From Chlamydiales bacterium (lineage in GTDB: Bacteria; Chlamydiota; Chlamydiia; Chlamydiales; VFKH01), in contig JARLHF010000056.1 of the NCBI GenBank assembly GCA_031292375.1, forward strand, positions 1-39,308: 39,308 bases of DNA, read 5' to 3'. This document shows positions 33,708-39,308 of this stretch, one piece after another; position 1 is the first letter of the stretch; each line of letters starts with the position of its first letter. Both the position numbers and the translations under genes were made by a program. The notes below the pieces were generated by a model. That model was not told the origin of the DNA. It saw only the letters and a list, made by a program, of their open reading frames with translations, and ran no database searches.

Positions 33708-34253
33708 ATGAAGCTATCCCTTATTTATTATGGCAACTCGATCCTTCGTAAAAAAGCTATTCCAGTAGAAGAAATTACGGAAGAGATAAGACGGCTTGTG
33801 CATGATATGGATGCAGTTATGCTAGCACATAATGGTGCAGGTCTTGCAGCACCGCAAGTGGGTGTCTCTTTGCGTCTTTTTATCATGAGAATTGAGAAAG
33901 AGGAAGAGAAAGAGGCAACTAGTACCGATAAAAAAGAGCCTATTCTTCCAGATTTACAAGTCTTTATTAATCCTACTCTTTTTGAGCCAAGTGATGAGCT
34001 CTTTATTTATAATGAAGGATGCTTATCTATTCCAAAAGTTAGAGCAGATGTCATTCGTCCAGCAGCCATTTATGTGGAAGCTACAGATTTGGATGGCAAC
34101 TTGATTAAAAGGCGCTTTTCTGGCCTTGAAGCAAGATGCATCATGCATGAAAACGATCATCTTAATGGTGTTCTTTACATTGATCGCTTGAGCAAAAAAG
34201 AGAGGGATCATCTAGATCCCGCCCTTAGAGAAATCAAAAAAAAATTTCGTTGA
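33708..34253 (+). CDS. def: Peptide deformylase
   Basis: Peptide deformylase removes the formyl group from nascent proteins using a metal (usually Fe2+). The three motifs are present: GAGLAAPQVG, EGCLSIP (metal-binding Cys) and HENDHLNG (HExxH; the motif reads CIMHENDHLNGVLYIDRLS). The 181 residues are normal. A charged insert (EKEEEKEATSTDKKE) follows the first motif, as in chlamydial and some type I enzymes. The Asn in HENDH is a mild variant at a position that is often I, Y, L or C; the catalytic Glu and both His are intact. Confidence 0.96.
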   Translation: MKLSLIYYGNSILRKKAIPVEEITEEIRRLVHDMDAVMLAHNGAGLAAPQVGVSLRLFIMRIEKEEEKEATSTDKKEPILPDLQVFINPTLFEPSDELFIYNEGCLSIPKVRADVIRPAAIYVEATDLDGNLIKRRFSGLEARCIMHENDHLNGVLYIDRLSKKERDHLDPALREIKKKFR

Positions 34254-34279
34254 GCTAAATCTTTATTTCCTTCATGTAT

Positions 34280-34320
34280 TAGACTTCTTGCATAATTACT
34301 CAGATTAAGCAAGAAGTCTA
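34280..34320. promoter_or_regulatory. Long perfect hairpin in the leader of the GAF-HD-GYP gene
   Basis: Arms TAGACTTCTTGC (34280-34291) and GCAAGAAGTCTA (34309-34320) pair over 12 bp. After one A/A mismatch a further 4 bp pair (TAAT 34293-34296 with ATTA 34304-34307), leaving a 7-nt loop. It ends 24 nt before the ATG at 34345. No U tract follows, so it is not a standard intrinsic terminator. It could be a def-end processing or rho-type stop, or a 5'-leader control element. Confidence 0.55.
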
Positions 34321-34344
34321 TTGGAGTGAAATATACGAGGGTTT

Positions 34345-35940
34345 ATGAGCGAAAAAGATCTTTTTAAAACGCTAAAAAAATTAACTGAAATAGGAGTTGC
34401 TCTTTCAGCAGAGAGAGATAAACGCAAGCTTCTTGGTAAGATACTCGACGGTGCAAAAGAGCTCACCTTTGCAGATGGAGGTACTCTTTACACAATTACT
34501 GATCAGAAAAAGTTGCGCTTTGAAATTGTTAGAACAGATTCTCTTGGCATTTCCTGGGAGCGCTTGGAGGGAAAAGAACACGATAAATTTTTAGATATCG
34601 CCCTCATAGATAAGGATGGGATTCTAAATGATAAAAATGTCGTTGCCTATGCTGTCAATCATGATCAAATTGTCAACATTCAAGATGCTTACAAAACAGA
34701 AGGATTTGATTTTTCAGGAACCAGAAATTTCGATGCTACAACAGGCTATCACTCTCAATCTTTTTTAACGGTGCCTCTTAAAAATCATGAGGCAGATATT
34801 ATTGGTGCTCTTCAGCTTATCAATGCAAAAGATGTAACAAATGGCTCAATTATCCCCTTTACACAAGAAAATCAAGAATTGGTAGCCTCACTTGCATCGC
34901 AGGCTGCAGTTGCGATGACAAATCAGCGCCTTATTCATGAACTACGCATCATGTTTGAGTCATTGACGCATGTACTTGCAGAAGCAATTGACGAAAAGTC
35001 TCCGGTGACAGGTAAACACTGTAAGCGCGTTCCTATTATCGCTCAAATGCTTGCACATGCTGTTAACAATGTTACAGAGGGTCCTTTAAAGGACACCAAA
35101 TTTTCTGATGCAGAACTTTATGAGTTAGACATTGCAGCACTGCTACATGATTGTGGTAAGGTAACAACACCTGTACATGTAGTAGAGAAGGGTAAAAAGT
35201 TAGAGACGATCATGGATCGCATTCAGCTTATTGAAGCGCGCTTTGAAATCATAAGAAGAGATGCAGAGGTTTTTGCGCTTTGCTCAAAATTAAAGCAAGA
35301 AACGGGCCAAAGTGGTTTGGAATTCCTTGAAAAAGATGAGGAGCTCAATAAAAAATTACATGGTTTTGAAGATGATTTAAACTTTATTAAGTCTGCAAAT
35401 TTTGGTAAAGAGGGTATGTCTGCAGAGGCTTTAGAAAGAATTCAAAAGCTTGCTGCTACTATGTGGAAGGATGTAAATGGTGTCGTGCAGCCTTTACTTA
35501 CAAATGATGAAGTAAAGAACTTATCCATTGTTAAAGGAACGCTTACAACAGAAGAGCGTCTGGTGATCCAAAACCATGTGGTGATGACAATTAAGATGCT
35601 CAGTGAGATTCCTTATCCTAAGTACTTGCGTGAAGTTCCAGAGATTGCAGGTAAGCACCATGAAAGAATAGATGGCAAGGGGTATCCAAGGGGACTTACA
35701 GGAAATCAAATGTCTGTGCGAGCAAGAATTCTTGCCATATCAGATGTTTTTGAAGCACTTACAGCACCCGATCGGCCCTATAAGGATGTGATGGTCCTTT
35801 CGAGAGCTATTAATATTTTAAATTCTATGTGTGAAGAGGGGCATATTGACAAGGATCTGTGGAAGGTCTTTCTTGATAAAAAAGTCTATGCAGAGTATGC
35901 CCAGAAGTATTTGTTGCCAGAGCAGATAGACCTTGCCTAA
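34345..35940 (+). CDS. GAF domain plus HD-GYP phosphodiesterase domain protein
   Basis: The 531 residues include an N-terminal GAF sensor domain (~8-195; TGYHSQSFLTVPLKNHEADIIGALQLINA is typical of cyclic-nucleotide PDE-type GAFs). The HD-GYP domain has AALLHDCGKVTTP (HD ~268-269), GKHHERIDGKGYPRGLTG (GYP ~446-448) and ILAISDVFEALTAPDRPYK. HD-GYP proteins hydrolyse c-di-GMP or cGAMP-type dinucleotides; metal and GYP residues look intact, so it may be active. A ~110-residue insert (~292-400, charged and helical) separates the HD and HHE halves, more than in minimal HD-GYPs. GAGG precedes the ATG, and the end overlaps the P-type ATPase gene. No GGDEF cyclase is in the window. Confidence 0.9.
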   Translation: MSEKDLFKTLKKLTEIGVALSAERDKRKLLGKILDGAKELTFADGGTLYTITDQKKLRFEIVRTDSLGISWERLEGKEHDKFLDIALIDKDGILNDKNVVAYAVNHDQIVNIQDAYKTEGFDFSGTRNFDATTGYHSQSFLTVPLKNHEADIIGALQLINAKDVTNGSIIPFTQENQELVASLASQAAVAMTNQRLIHELRIMFESLTHVLAEAIDEKSPVTGKHCKRVPIIAQMLAHAVNNVTEGPLKDTKFSDAELYELDIAALLHDCGKVTTPVHVVEKGKKLETIMDRIQLIEARFEIIRRDAEVFALCSKLKQETGQSGLEFLEKDEELNKKLHGFEDDLNFIKSANFGKEGMSAEALERIQKLAATMWKDVNGVVQPLLTNDEVKNLSIVKGTLTTEERLVIQNHVVMTIKMLSEIPYPKYLREVPEIAGKHHERIDGKGYPRGLTGNQMSVRARILAISDVFEALTAPDRPYKDVMVLSRAINILNSMCEEGHIDKDLWKVFLDKKVYAEYAQKYLLPEQIDLA

Positions 35941-38302
35941 TTTTTGCGCACTTTGTTCATTGACACTACCTGTATATCCACTTGTTGATGCAGAAAAAGA
36001 ATTTTGCTGTACAGGCTGTCTTGTTGTTTATCAAATCCTCTCCTCTCAAAATGCCCTAAATACCTTTGAGAGTTCTCCTCAATTTCAAAAAGCCTATGAG
36101 CTTGGACTTATTTCTAATCCTCATCTGCAAGAGGAGGTAGAAAAAAATAGAGCCTATTCACATGATGTTAGAAGGTTATATTTTGAAGTTACAGGCCTTT
36201 GGTGTCCTGCGTGTGCAAAACTTATACAACTTTTTTGTAGCCGTATAAAGGGGATTATAAGCTGTTTTGTAGATTATTCTACAGATCTTGCATCAATAGA
36301 GTACGATCTTAAAACAATATCTCAAGAAAAAATTTTTTCATCGATTGCGTCTCTTGGTTACAAACCTTTACTATTAAATCAAGAGGAAAGAGAAAAGAAC
36401 TCTTTAGCTCTTAATTTACGCTTGGGAGTTGCAAGCTTTGCTTCATTAAATATCATGATGCTCTCATACCCAGTTTATAGTGAGTATTTTGGAGTAGATA
36501 TTAGTCAATATGGACATCTTTTTGGATGGATATCGCTTATACTGTCGCTGCCAGTACTTTTTTACAGTGCTTATCCTATCTTTTTTCGCTTTGTAAATAA
36601 TATAAGGGCTCGCATTTTAGGCATGGAGACACTTGTTGCAATGGGCATTTTATCTTCGTTTGTACTATCGCTTTATCAGCTGTTACAAGGGTCCGATCGT
36701 GTTTATTTTGACTCTATGACAGCTATTATAAGCTTTGTGCTTTGGGGCAAGATAATGGAGTCTAAAGCAAAGTTTTCTGCCAAATCGGCTCTATATCGAC
36801 TTAATCGCTCTTTTCCAAAGAGGGGAAGAAAACGCTTTCCTGATAAAAGCATGCAATTTGTATCTATAAAGGATATTGAAGTAGGTAATGTACTTGTTGT
36901 GGGACTTGGTGAAAAGATTGTCATGGATGGAGTTGTCATAGAAGGATCTGCATCTGTTGATGAATCTTTTATGACAGGAGAAGCCATACCTGTTTTAAAA
37001 AATGTTGGAAGTATAGTTTTGGCAGGGTCCATCTTAAAAAGTGGCTGGATTGCTTTTGAAGTGAGTAAAAAAGTAGAAGAGTCTTTTTATCAAAAAATTA
37101 TAGATACACTTCAAATAGACTTTGAAAGAAAAAGAGAGAATAAAACCCTTGTAGACAAGATTGTGCGCCTATTTGTGCCATGCATTTTGTCTATTTCTTT
37201 TATATGCGTGATAACGCTTTTGTTGCTTGGATATTCGCTTGAAATGTCTGTTATAAGAGGTGTTGCTATCCTGCTTATCTCCTGTCCTTGTGCAATTGGG
37301 ATTGCAGCACCTCTTGTTGAGTCTTTCTTAACGAATCGATTAGCTGATATGGGCGCTGTGCTTCGAAATCGCTTGGTTTTGAGCGTCCTTGGCAAGGAAG
37401 ATATTGTTGTTTTTGATAAGACAGGGACTTTAACGGAAGGGAAATTTAGGGTTTTAAGTGGAGCAGATAAGCTTTCTTTGGAAGAAAAGTCTTATCTTAA
37501 GACACTATCCTCTTTTTCAATGCATCCCATATCATATGCTATTGCGACATTTCTTGAAAAAACACAATCGACTTGTTTGTGTATGGAAGAGTGTATAGGA
37601 AGGGGTGTTAAGGGATATACGAGTGAGAATAAATTCTATCTTTTGGGCTCTTCAACATTTTTACAAGAGCATGGGCTATCTATACCCTTAAATCAGCAAG
37701 AAACATGTGAAGATGTGCTCATTTCTACTGTATATTTTGCAGATGATAATGGAGTCATTGCTGTTATCATTTTAGGAGATCAACTGCGAGATGGCGTAAA
37801 ACAGGTTATAAGCGCGCTAAAAAATAAAAGAGTTATAGTTATTTCTGGTGATAGTGAAGAGTCTGTTTGCAAGCTTGCAAAAGCTTGTGAAATCAAGGAA
37901 TGGTATGCATTGCAAAACCCTCTTCAAAAGCGCTTGATGATAGAGTCCTTTCAAAAAGAGGGACGTGTAGTTTGTATGCTAGGTGATGGTGTCAACGATG
38001 CATCTTCTCTTGCTGCTGCAGATGTTGGTATCTCTATGCTTTCTGCAACAGATTTATCTGTCCAAGTCTCCGACATTTTTCTTGCAACAAATAAGTTATC
38101 TGTTATCAACAAGATCTTTGCGCTTGCCAATAAATGTAGAAAAATTATTATCCAAAATACATTTTGGGCTTTTTTTTACAATATAATAGGCGTTTTACTT
38201 GCCATATGTGGCATATTTTCTCCGCTCATTGCAGCATGTGCGATGGTTGCAAGTAGCTTAATCGTGATCCTCAACGCTAAGCGAATTAATTTTAGAAATT
38301 AA
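35933..38302 (+). CDS. Heavy-metal (probably copper) P1B-type ATPase, FixI/CcoI-like
   Basis: The 789 residues begin with a Cys-rich metal-binding region (FCALCSLTLP; EFCCTGCLVVYQ) typical of FixI/CcoI-type pumps, then an HMA domain with GLWCPACAKLI (~95). About eight membrane helices follow. The actuator loop has SFMTGEAIPV, the metal path CPCAIGIAAP, the phosphorylation site FDKTGTLTEG, SMHPISYAI, and the hinge MLGDGVNDASSLAAADVGISM. FixI/CcoI homologues deliver Cu to cbb3-type oxidases; no ccoNOP genes are in view, so this role is inference. The start must be TTG 35933: an in-frame TAG at 35927-35929 bars anything earlier and the Cys motif begins at once. It overlaps the HD-GYP gene by 8 nt. 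Confidence 0.93.
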   Translation: MPNFCALCSLTLPVYPLVDAEKEFCCTGCLVVYQILSSQNALNTFESSPQFQKAYELGLISNPHLQEEVEKNRAYSHDVRRLYFEVTGLWCPACAKLIQLFCSRIKGIISCFVDYSTDLASIEYDLKTISQEKIFSSIASLGYKPLLLNQEEREKNSLALNLRLGVASFASLNIMMLSYPVYSEYFGVDISQYGHLFGWISLILSLPVLFYSAYPIFFRFVNNIRARILGMETLVAMGILSSFVLSLYQLLQGSDRVYFDSMTAIISFVLWGKIMESKAKFSAKSALYRLNRSFPKRGRKRFPDKSMQFVSIKDIEVGNVLVVGLGEKIVMDGVVIEGSASVDESFMTGEAIPVLKNVGSIVLAGSILKSGWIAFEVSKKVEESFYQKIIDTLQIDFERKRENKTLVDKIVRLFVPCILSISFICVITLLLLGYSLEMSVIRGVAILLISCPCAIGIAAPLVESFLTNRLADMGAVLRNRLVLSVLGKEDIVVFDKTGTLTEGKFRVLSGADKLSLEEKSYLKTLSSFSMHPISYAIATFLEKTQSTCLCMEECIGRGVKGYTSENKFYLLGSSTFLQEHGLSIPLNQQETCEDVLISTVYFADDNGVIAVIILGDQLRDGVKQVISALKNKRVIVISGDSEESVCKLAKACEIKEWYALQNPLQKRLMIESFQKEGRVVCMLGDGVNDASSLAAADVGISMLSATDLSVQVSDIFLATNKLSVINKIFALANKCRKIIIQNTFWAFFYNIIGVLLAICGIFSPLIAACAMVASSLIVILNAKRINFRN

Positions 38303-38465
38303 CTTCGCCGACTGAAGGCAAGCCACTGCTAGAAGGTGAGCTAGAACCTGGTAGAAGTGCGTCCCAATTCTCTCCCCCAGAAGTTTTCTTTAGAGACCCT
38401 TTCTTTAGGGCTTTGGGCTGTTTTTTAGAGGATATTGTTTTTTTGGGATTAGTTTCTTTTTTCAT
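38292..38465 (-). CDS. KKTSGG small-protein family, copy 1 (57 aa)
   Basis: I translated this by hand. A basic leader MKKETNPKKTISSKKQ runs into PKALKKGSLKKTSGG at ~17-31. It is followed by an unrelated 26-residue tail rich in Ser/Pro (begins ENWDALLPGSS). AAGGAAC sits ~6 nt before the ATG. Its last 11 nt overlap the convergent P-type ATPase gene. The leader and upstream DNA match copy 2 at 102 of 104 bases, then similarity stops at the Gly-Gly. The tail has no Cys, unlike copy 2. Conserved leader plus GG plus variable tail is the plan of ribosomal peptide precursors. No modification gene is visible here. It could also be a small disordered secreted or nucleic-acid-binding protein. Confidence 0.7.
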   Translation of the reverse strand: MKKETNPKKTISSKKQPKALKKGSLKKTSGGENWDALLPGSSSPSSSGLPSVGEVNF

Positions 38466-38526
38466 AAAATTGTTCCTTATGTTCTTATTAACATTGAGTA
38501 ATTTAAACCCAAAATTCAGGTTGCTA

Positions 38527-38694
38527 CTAGTTAAGTGGTTCTATCTCAAAAGGTTTTGAGAACATTTCCGCTAGCCCCATATCCGGGGGTGGAGTACAGC
38601 CACCACCAGAAGTTTTCTTTAGAGATCCTTTCTTTAGGGCTTTGGGCTGTTTTTTAGAGGGTATTGTTTTTTTGGGATTAGTTTCTTTTTTCAT
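38527..38694 (-). CDS. KKTSGG small-protein family, copy 2 (55 aa)
   Basis: The leader MKKETNPKKTIPSKKQPKAL with KKGSLKKTSGG is the same as copy 1 except Ser to Pro at residue 12. The 24-residue tail is different: it begins GCTPPPDMGLAEMF, contains one Cys and ends in an acidic IEPLN. AAGGAAC precedes the ATG. It lies 61 nt from copy 1 on the same strand and 18 nt from copy 3. The 104-bp block 38606-38709 is a near-exact copy of 38377-38480, covering the ribosome site and whole leader but nothing of the tail. Confidence 0.7.
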   Translation of the reverse strand: MKKETNPKKTIPSKKQPKALKKGSLKKTSGGGCTPPPDMGLAEMFSKPFEIEPLN

Positions 38695-38712
38695 AAAATT
38701 GTTCCTTATTTT

Positions 38713-38886
38713 TTACCAGTGGTTGGGTTGTTGTCCACCAAAAGATCCGGGTTCCTCGATTGGCCCTATATTGAGCGAGGAATCACCACCAGAAGTTTTC
38801 TTTAGAGACCCTTTCTTTAGGGCTTTTGGCTGTTTTTTAAAAGATGTTACTTTTTTAAGTTTTTCATTCTTGTTGTCTTTAGTCAT
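38713..38886 (-). CDS. KKTSGG small-protein family, copy 3 (57 aa)
   Basis: The start at ATG 38886 is supported by GAGGG just upstream; a longer frame to 38907 has no ribosome site. The N-terminus MTKDNKNEKLKKVTSF differs from copies 1-2, then KKQPKALKKGSLKKTSGG is identical to them. The tail (begins DSSLNIGPIEEPGSFGG) is again unrelated and acidic with a second GG. DNA identity to copy 1 is 50 of 51 over 38789-38839, so the KTSGG block is the most conserved piece. It is first in the tandem array. Confidence 0.72.
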   Translation of the reverse strand: MTKDNKNEKLKKVTSFKKQPKALKKGSLKKTSGGDSSLNIGPIEEPGSFGGQQPNHW

Positions 38887-39005
38887 AAAACCCTCTTTAA
38901 ATAACATTATTTCCGATATTTGTATCTTAATAAATAAAATTATATTTTTGCAATAAAATAAACATAGGTTTATGACAGTAAATATGAGCTATAGAGAGGT
39001 TTGTT

Positions 39006-39224
39006 ATGGTTATCCATTTTCAAAATGAAGTCACATTTCATAGGCTGCTTGAAGATCTATCCAGATATGGTGAAAAGGGACATGAATCTTTAAAAATTGT
39101 GCATACAATTCAAGGTGATACTCTCAAAACAGTAGGAAAAGAAGGGATATGGGGACGTATTTGGAATTATCTTAACGCCAGCTCGATTTTCAACTATCTG
39201 CTAATCAATAACTTGAATAGTTAA
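39006..39224 (+). CDS. Small hypothetical protein (72 aa)
   Basis: The ORF starts MVIHFQNEVTFHRLLEDLSRYG and ends with an aromatic, amphipathic segment (GIWGRIWNYLNASSIFNYLLI). GAGAGG lies 6 nt before the ATG, supporting translation. There is no signal peptide. The abrupt end in Asn/Leu-rich sequence could mean a complete small protein or the 5' remnant of a longer one. It is divergent from the KKTSGG trio, sharing its upstream region (38887-39005, very AT-rich). No family recognised. Confidence 0.5.
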   Translation: MVIHFQNEVTFHRLLEDLSRYGEKGHESLKIVHTIQGDTLKTVGKEGIWGRIWNYLNASSIFNYLLINNLNS

Positions 39225-39226
39225 AA

Positions 39227-39250
39227 CACGGAGACGCGGAGACACGGAGA
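39227..39250. repeat. Three tandem 8-bp units (CACGGAGA type)
   Basis: CACGGAGA, CGCGGAGA and CACGGAGA run head to tail between the 39006-39224 ORF and the stop of the minus-strand gene ending at 39252. I recall similar G/C-rich octamer runs next to GxxExxY genes in unrelated bacteria, which suits the neighbouring partial gene. Confidence 0.75.
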
Positions 39251-39251
39251 C

Positions 39252-39308
39252 TTATAATTTATCATTTATGATGCGTTCTACACCGTTTTTTACTTGTTTA
39301 TTGCCAAA
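39252..39308 (-). CDS. GxxExxY-type protein, C-terminal fragment (runs off the window)
   Basis: The last 18 codons of a minus-strand gene are present: FGNKQVKNGVERIINDKL then TAA. This fits the usual C-terminus of GxxExxY proteins (INFG...LKDGI.RVVN). The octamer repeat directly downstream is also typical of that gene, as I recall it. The family is small, PD-(D/E)XK-nuclease-like by suggestion, widely scattered among phyla and probably horizontally spread. Only a short piece is visible, so confidence is limited. Confidence 0.5.
   Translation of the reverse strand, partial: FGNKQVKNGVERIINDKL

Noticed and set aside
38642-38956. Plus-strand 104-codon ORF
   Set aside because: It is the antisense of the KKTSGG genes, which have good ribosome sites and conserved proteins. 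Its similarity between copies only mirrors the leader DNA repeat.

Overview
The window is chlamydial and most likely comes from an environmental, amoeba- or arthropod-associated Chlamydiae lineage. The evidence is gene content and order as I remember it from Chlamydia. leuS is followed by waaA (KDO transferase). dxs, xseB and xseA form one operon next to a divergent tpiA. A CBS-domain hemolysin-like gene and ybeY sit beside two tiny conserved genes, matching the CT423/CT422/CT421.2/CT421.1 order. argR heads an arginine-type ABC transporter operon. The DNA is AT-rich, genes are tightly packed, and many stops and starts overlap as ATGA. Some genes are absent from, or not familiar in, the human-pathogen genus: a nucleotide-sugar dehydrogenase, a GAF/HD-GYP protein, a DUF3604 protein and many lineage-specific Ser-rich or coiled-coil proteins. 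I see no rRNA, tRNA, CRISPR array, transposase or phage gene.

Layout. 1-262: cluster of GC-rich hairpin repeats. 273-1937 (-): two Ser-rich paralogues with nearly identical 5' ends and a 59-residue small gene. 2037-4633 (+): perfect ARG box, then argR, binding protein, permease and ATPase. 4638-7301 (-): nucleotide-sugar dehydrogenase, transaldolase and a CxxC protein. 7383-10794 (-): envelope block with three small signal-peptide/one-helix proteins, a lipoprotein and a DUF3604 protein. 10856-14603 (-): RNase Y, CNNM/CBS protein, YbeY and two tiny conserved genes. 14683-16977: three lineage-specific genes, one with an SLDNRRLYAL motif. 17204-20423 (-): rnr, DUF502 and holC. 20537-24391 (+): leuS and waaA. 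24449-27979 (-): two large lineage-specific proteins separated by a second hairpin-repeat cluster. 28051-32494 (-): xseA, xseB, dxs and nadK. 32562-38302 (+): tpiA, secG, def, GAF-HD-GYP and a heavy-metal P-type ATPase. 38292-38886 (-): a tandem family of three tiny genes. 39006-39308: a small unknown ORF and the C-terminus of a probable GxxExxY protein.

How the genes work together. The housekeeping part covers translation and RNA turnover (leuS, def, rny, rnr, ybeY), DNA repair and replication (xseAB, holC), isoprenoid and central carbon metabolism (dxs, tpiA, tal, nadK), LPS core (waaA) and secretion (secG). The argR operon looks like a self-regulated arginine uptake unit.

The most unusual feature is a recurring design in which a 5' module, nearly identical at DNA level, is joined to unrelated C-termini. 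It appears in the Ser-rich pair (100 bp aligned, 98 identical). It appears again in the 38.3-38.9 kb trio, where a basic leader ending in KKTSGG precedes three unrelated 23-26 residue tails. The trio is the best candidate here for something undescribed: a RiPP-like or secreted-peptide precursor family with interchangeable tails.
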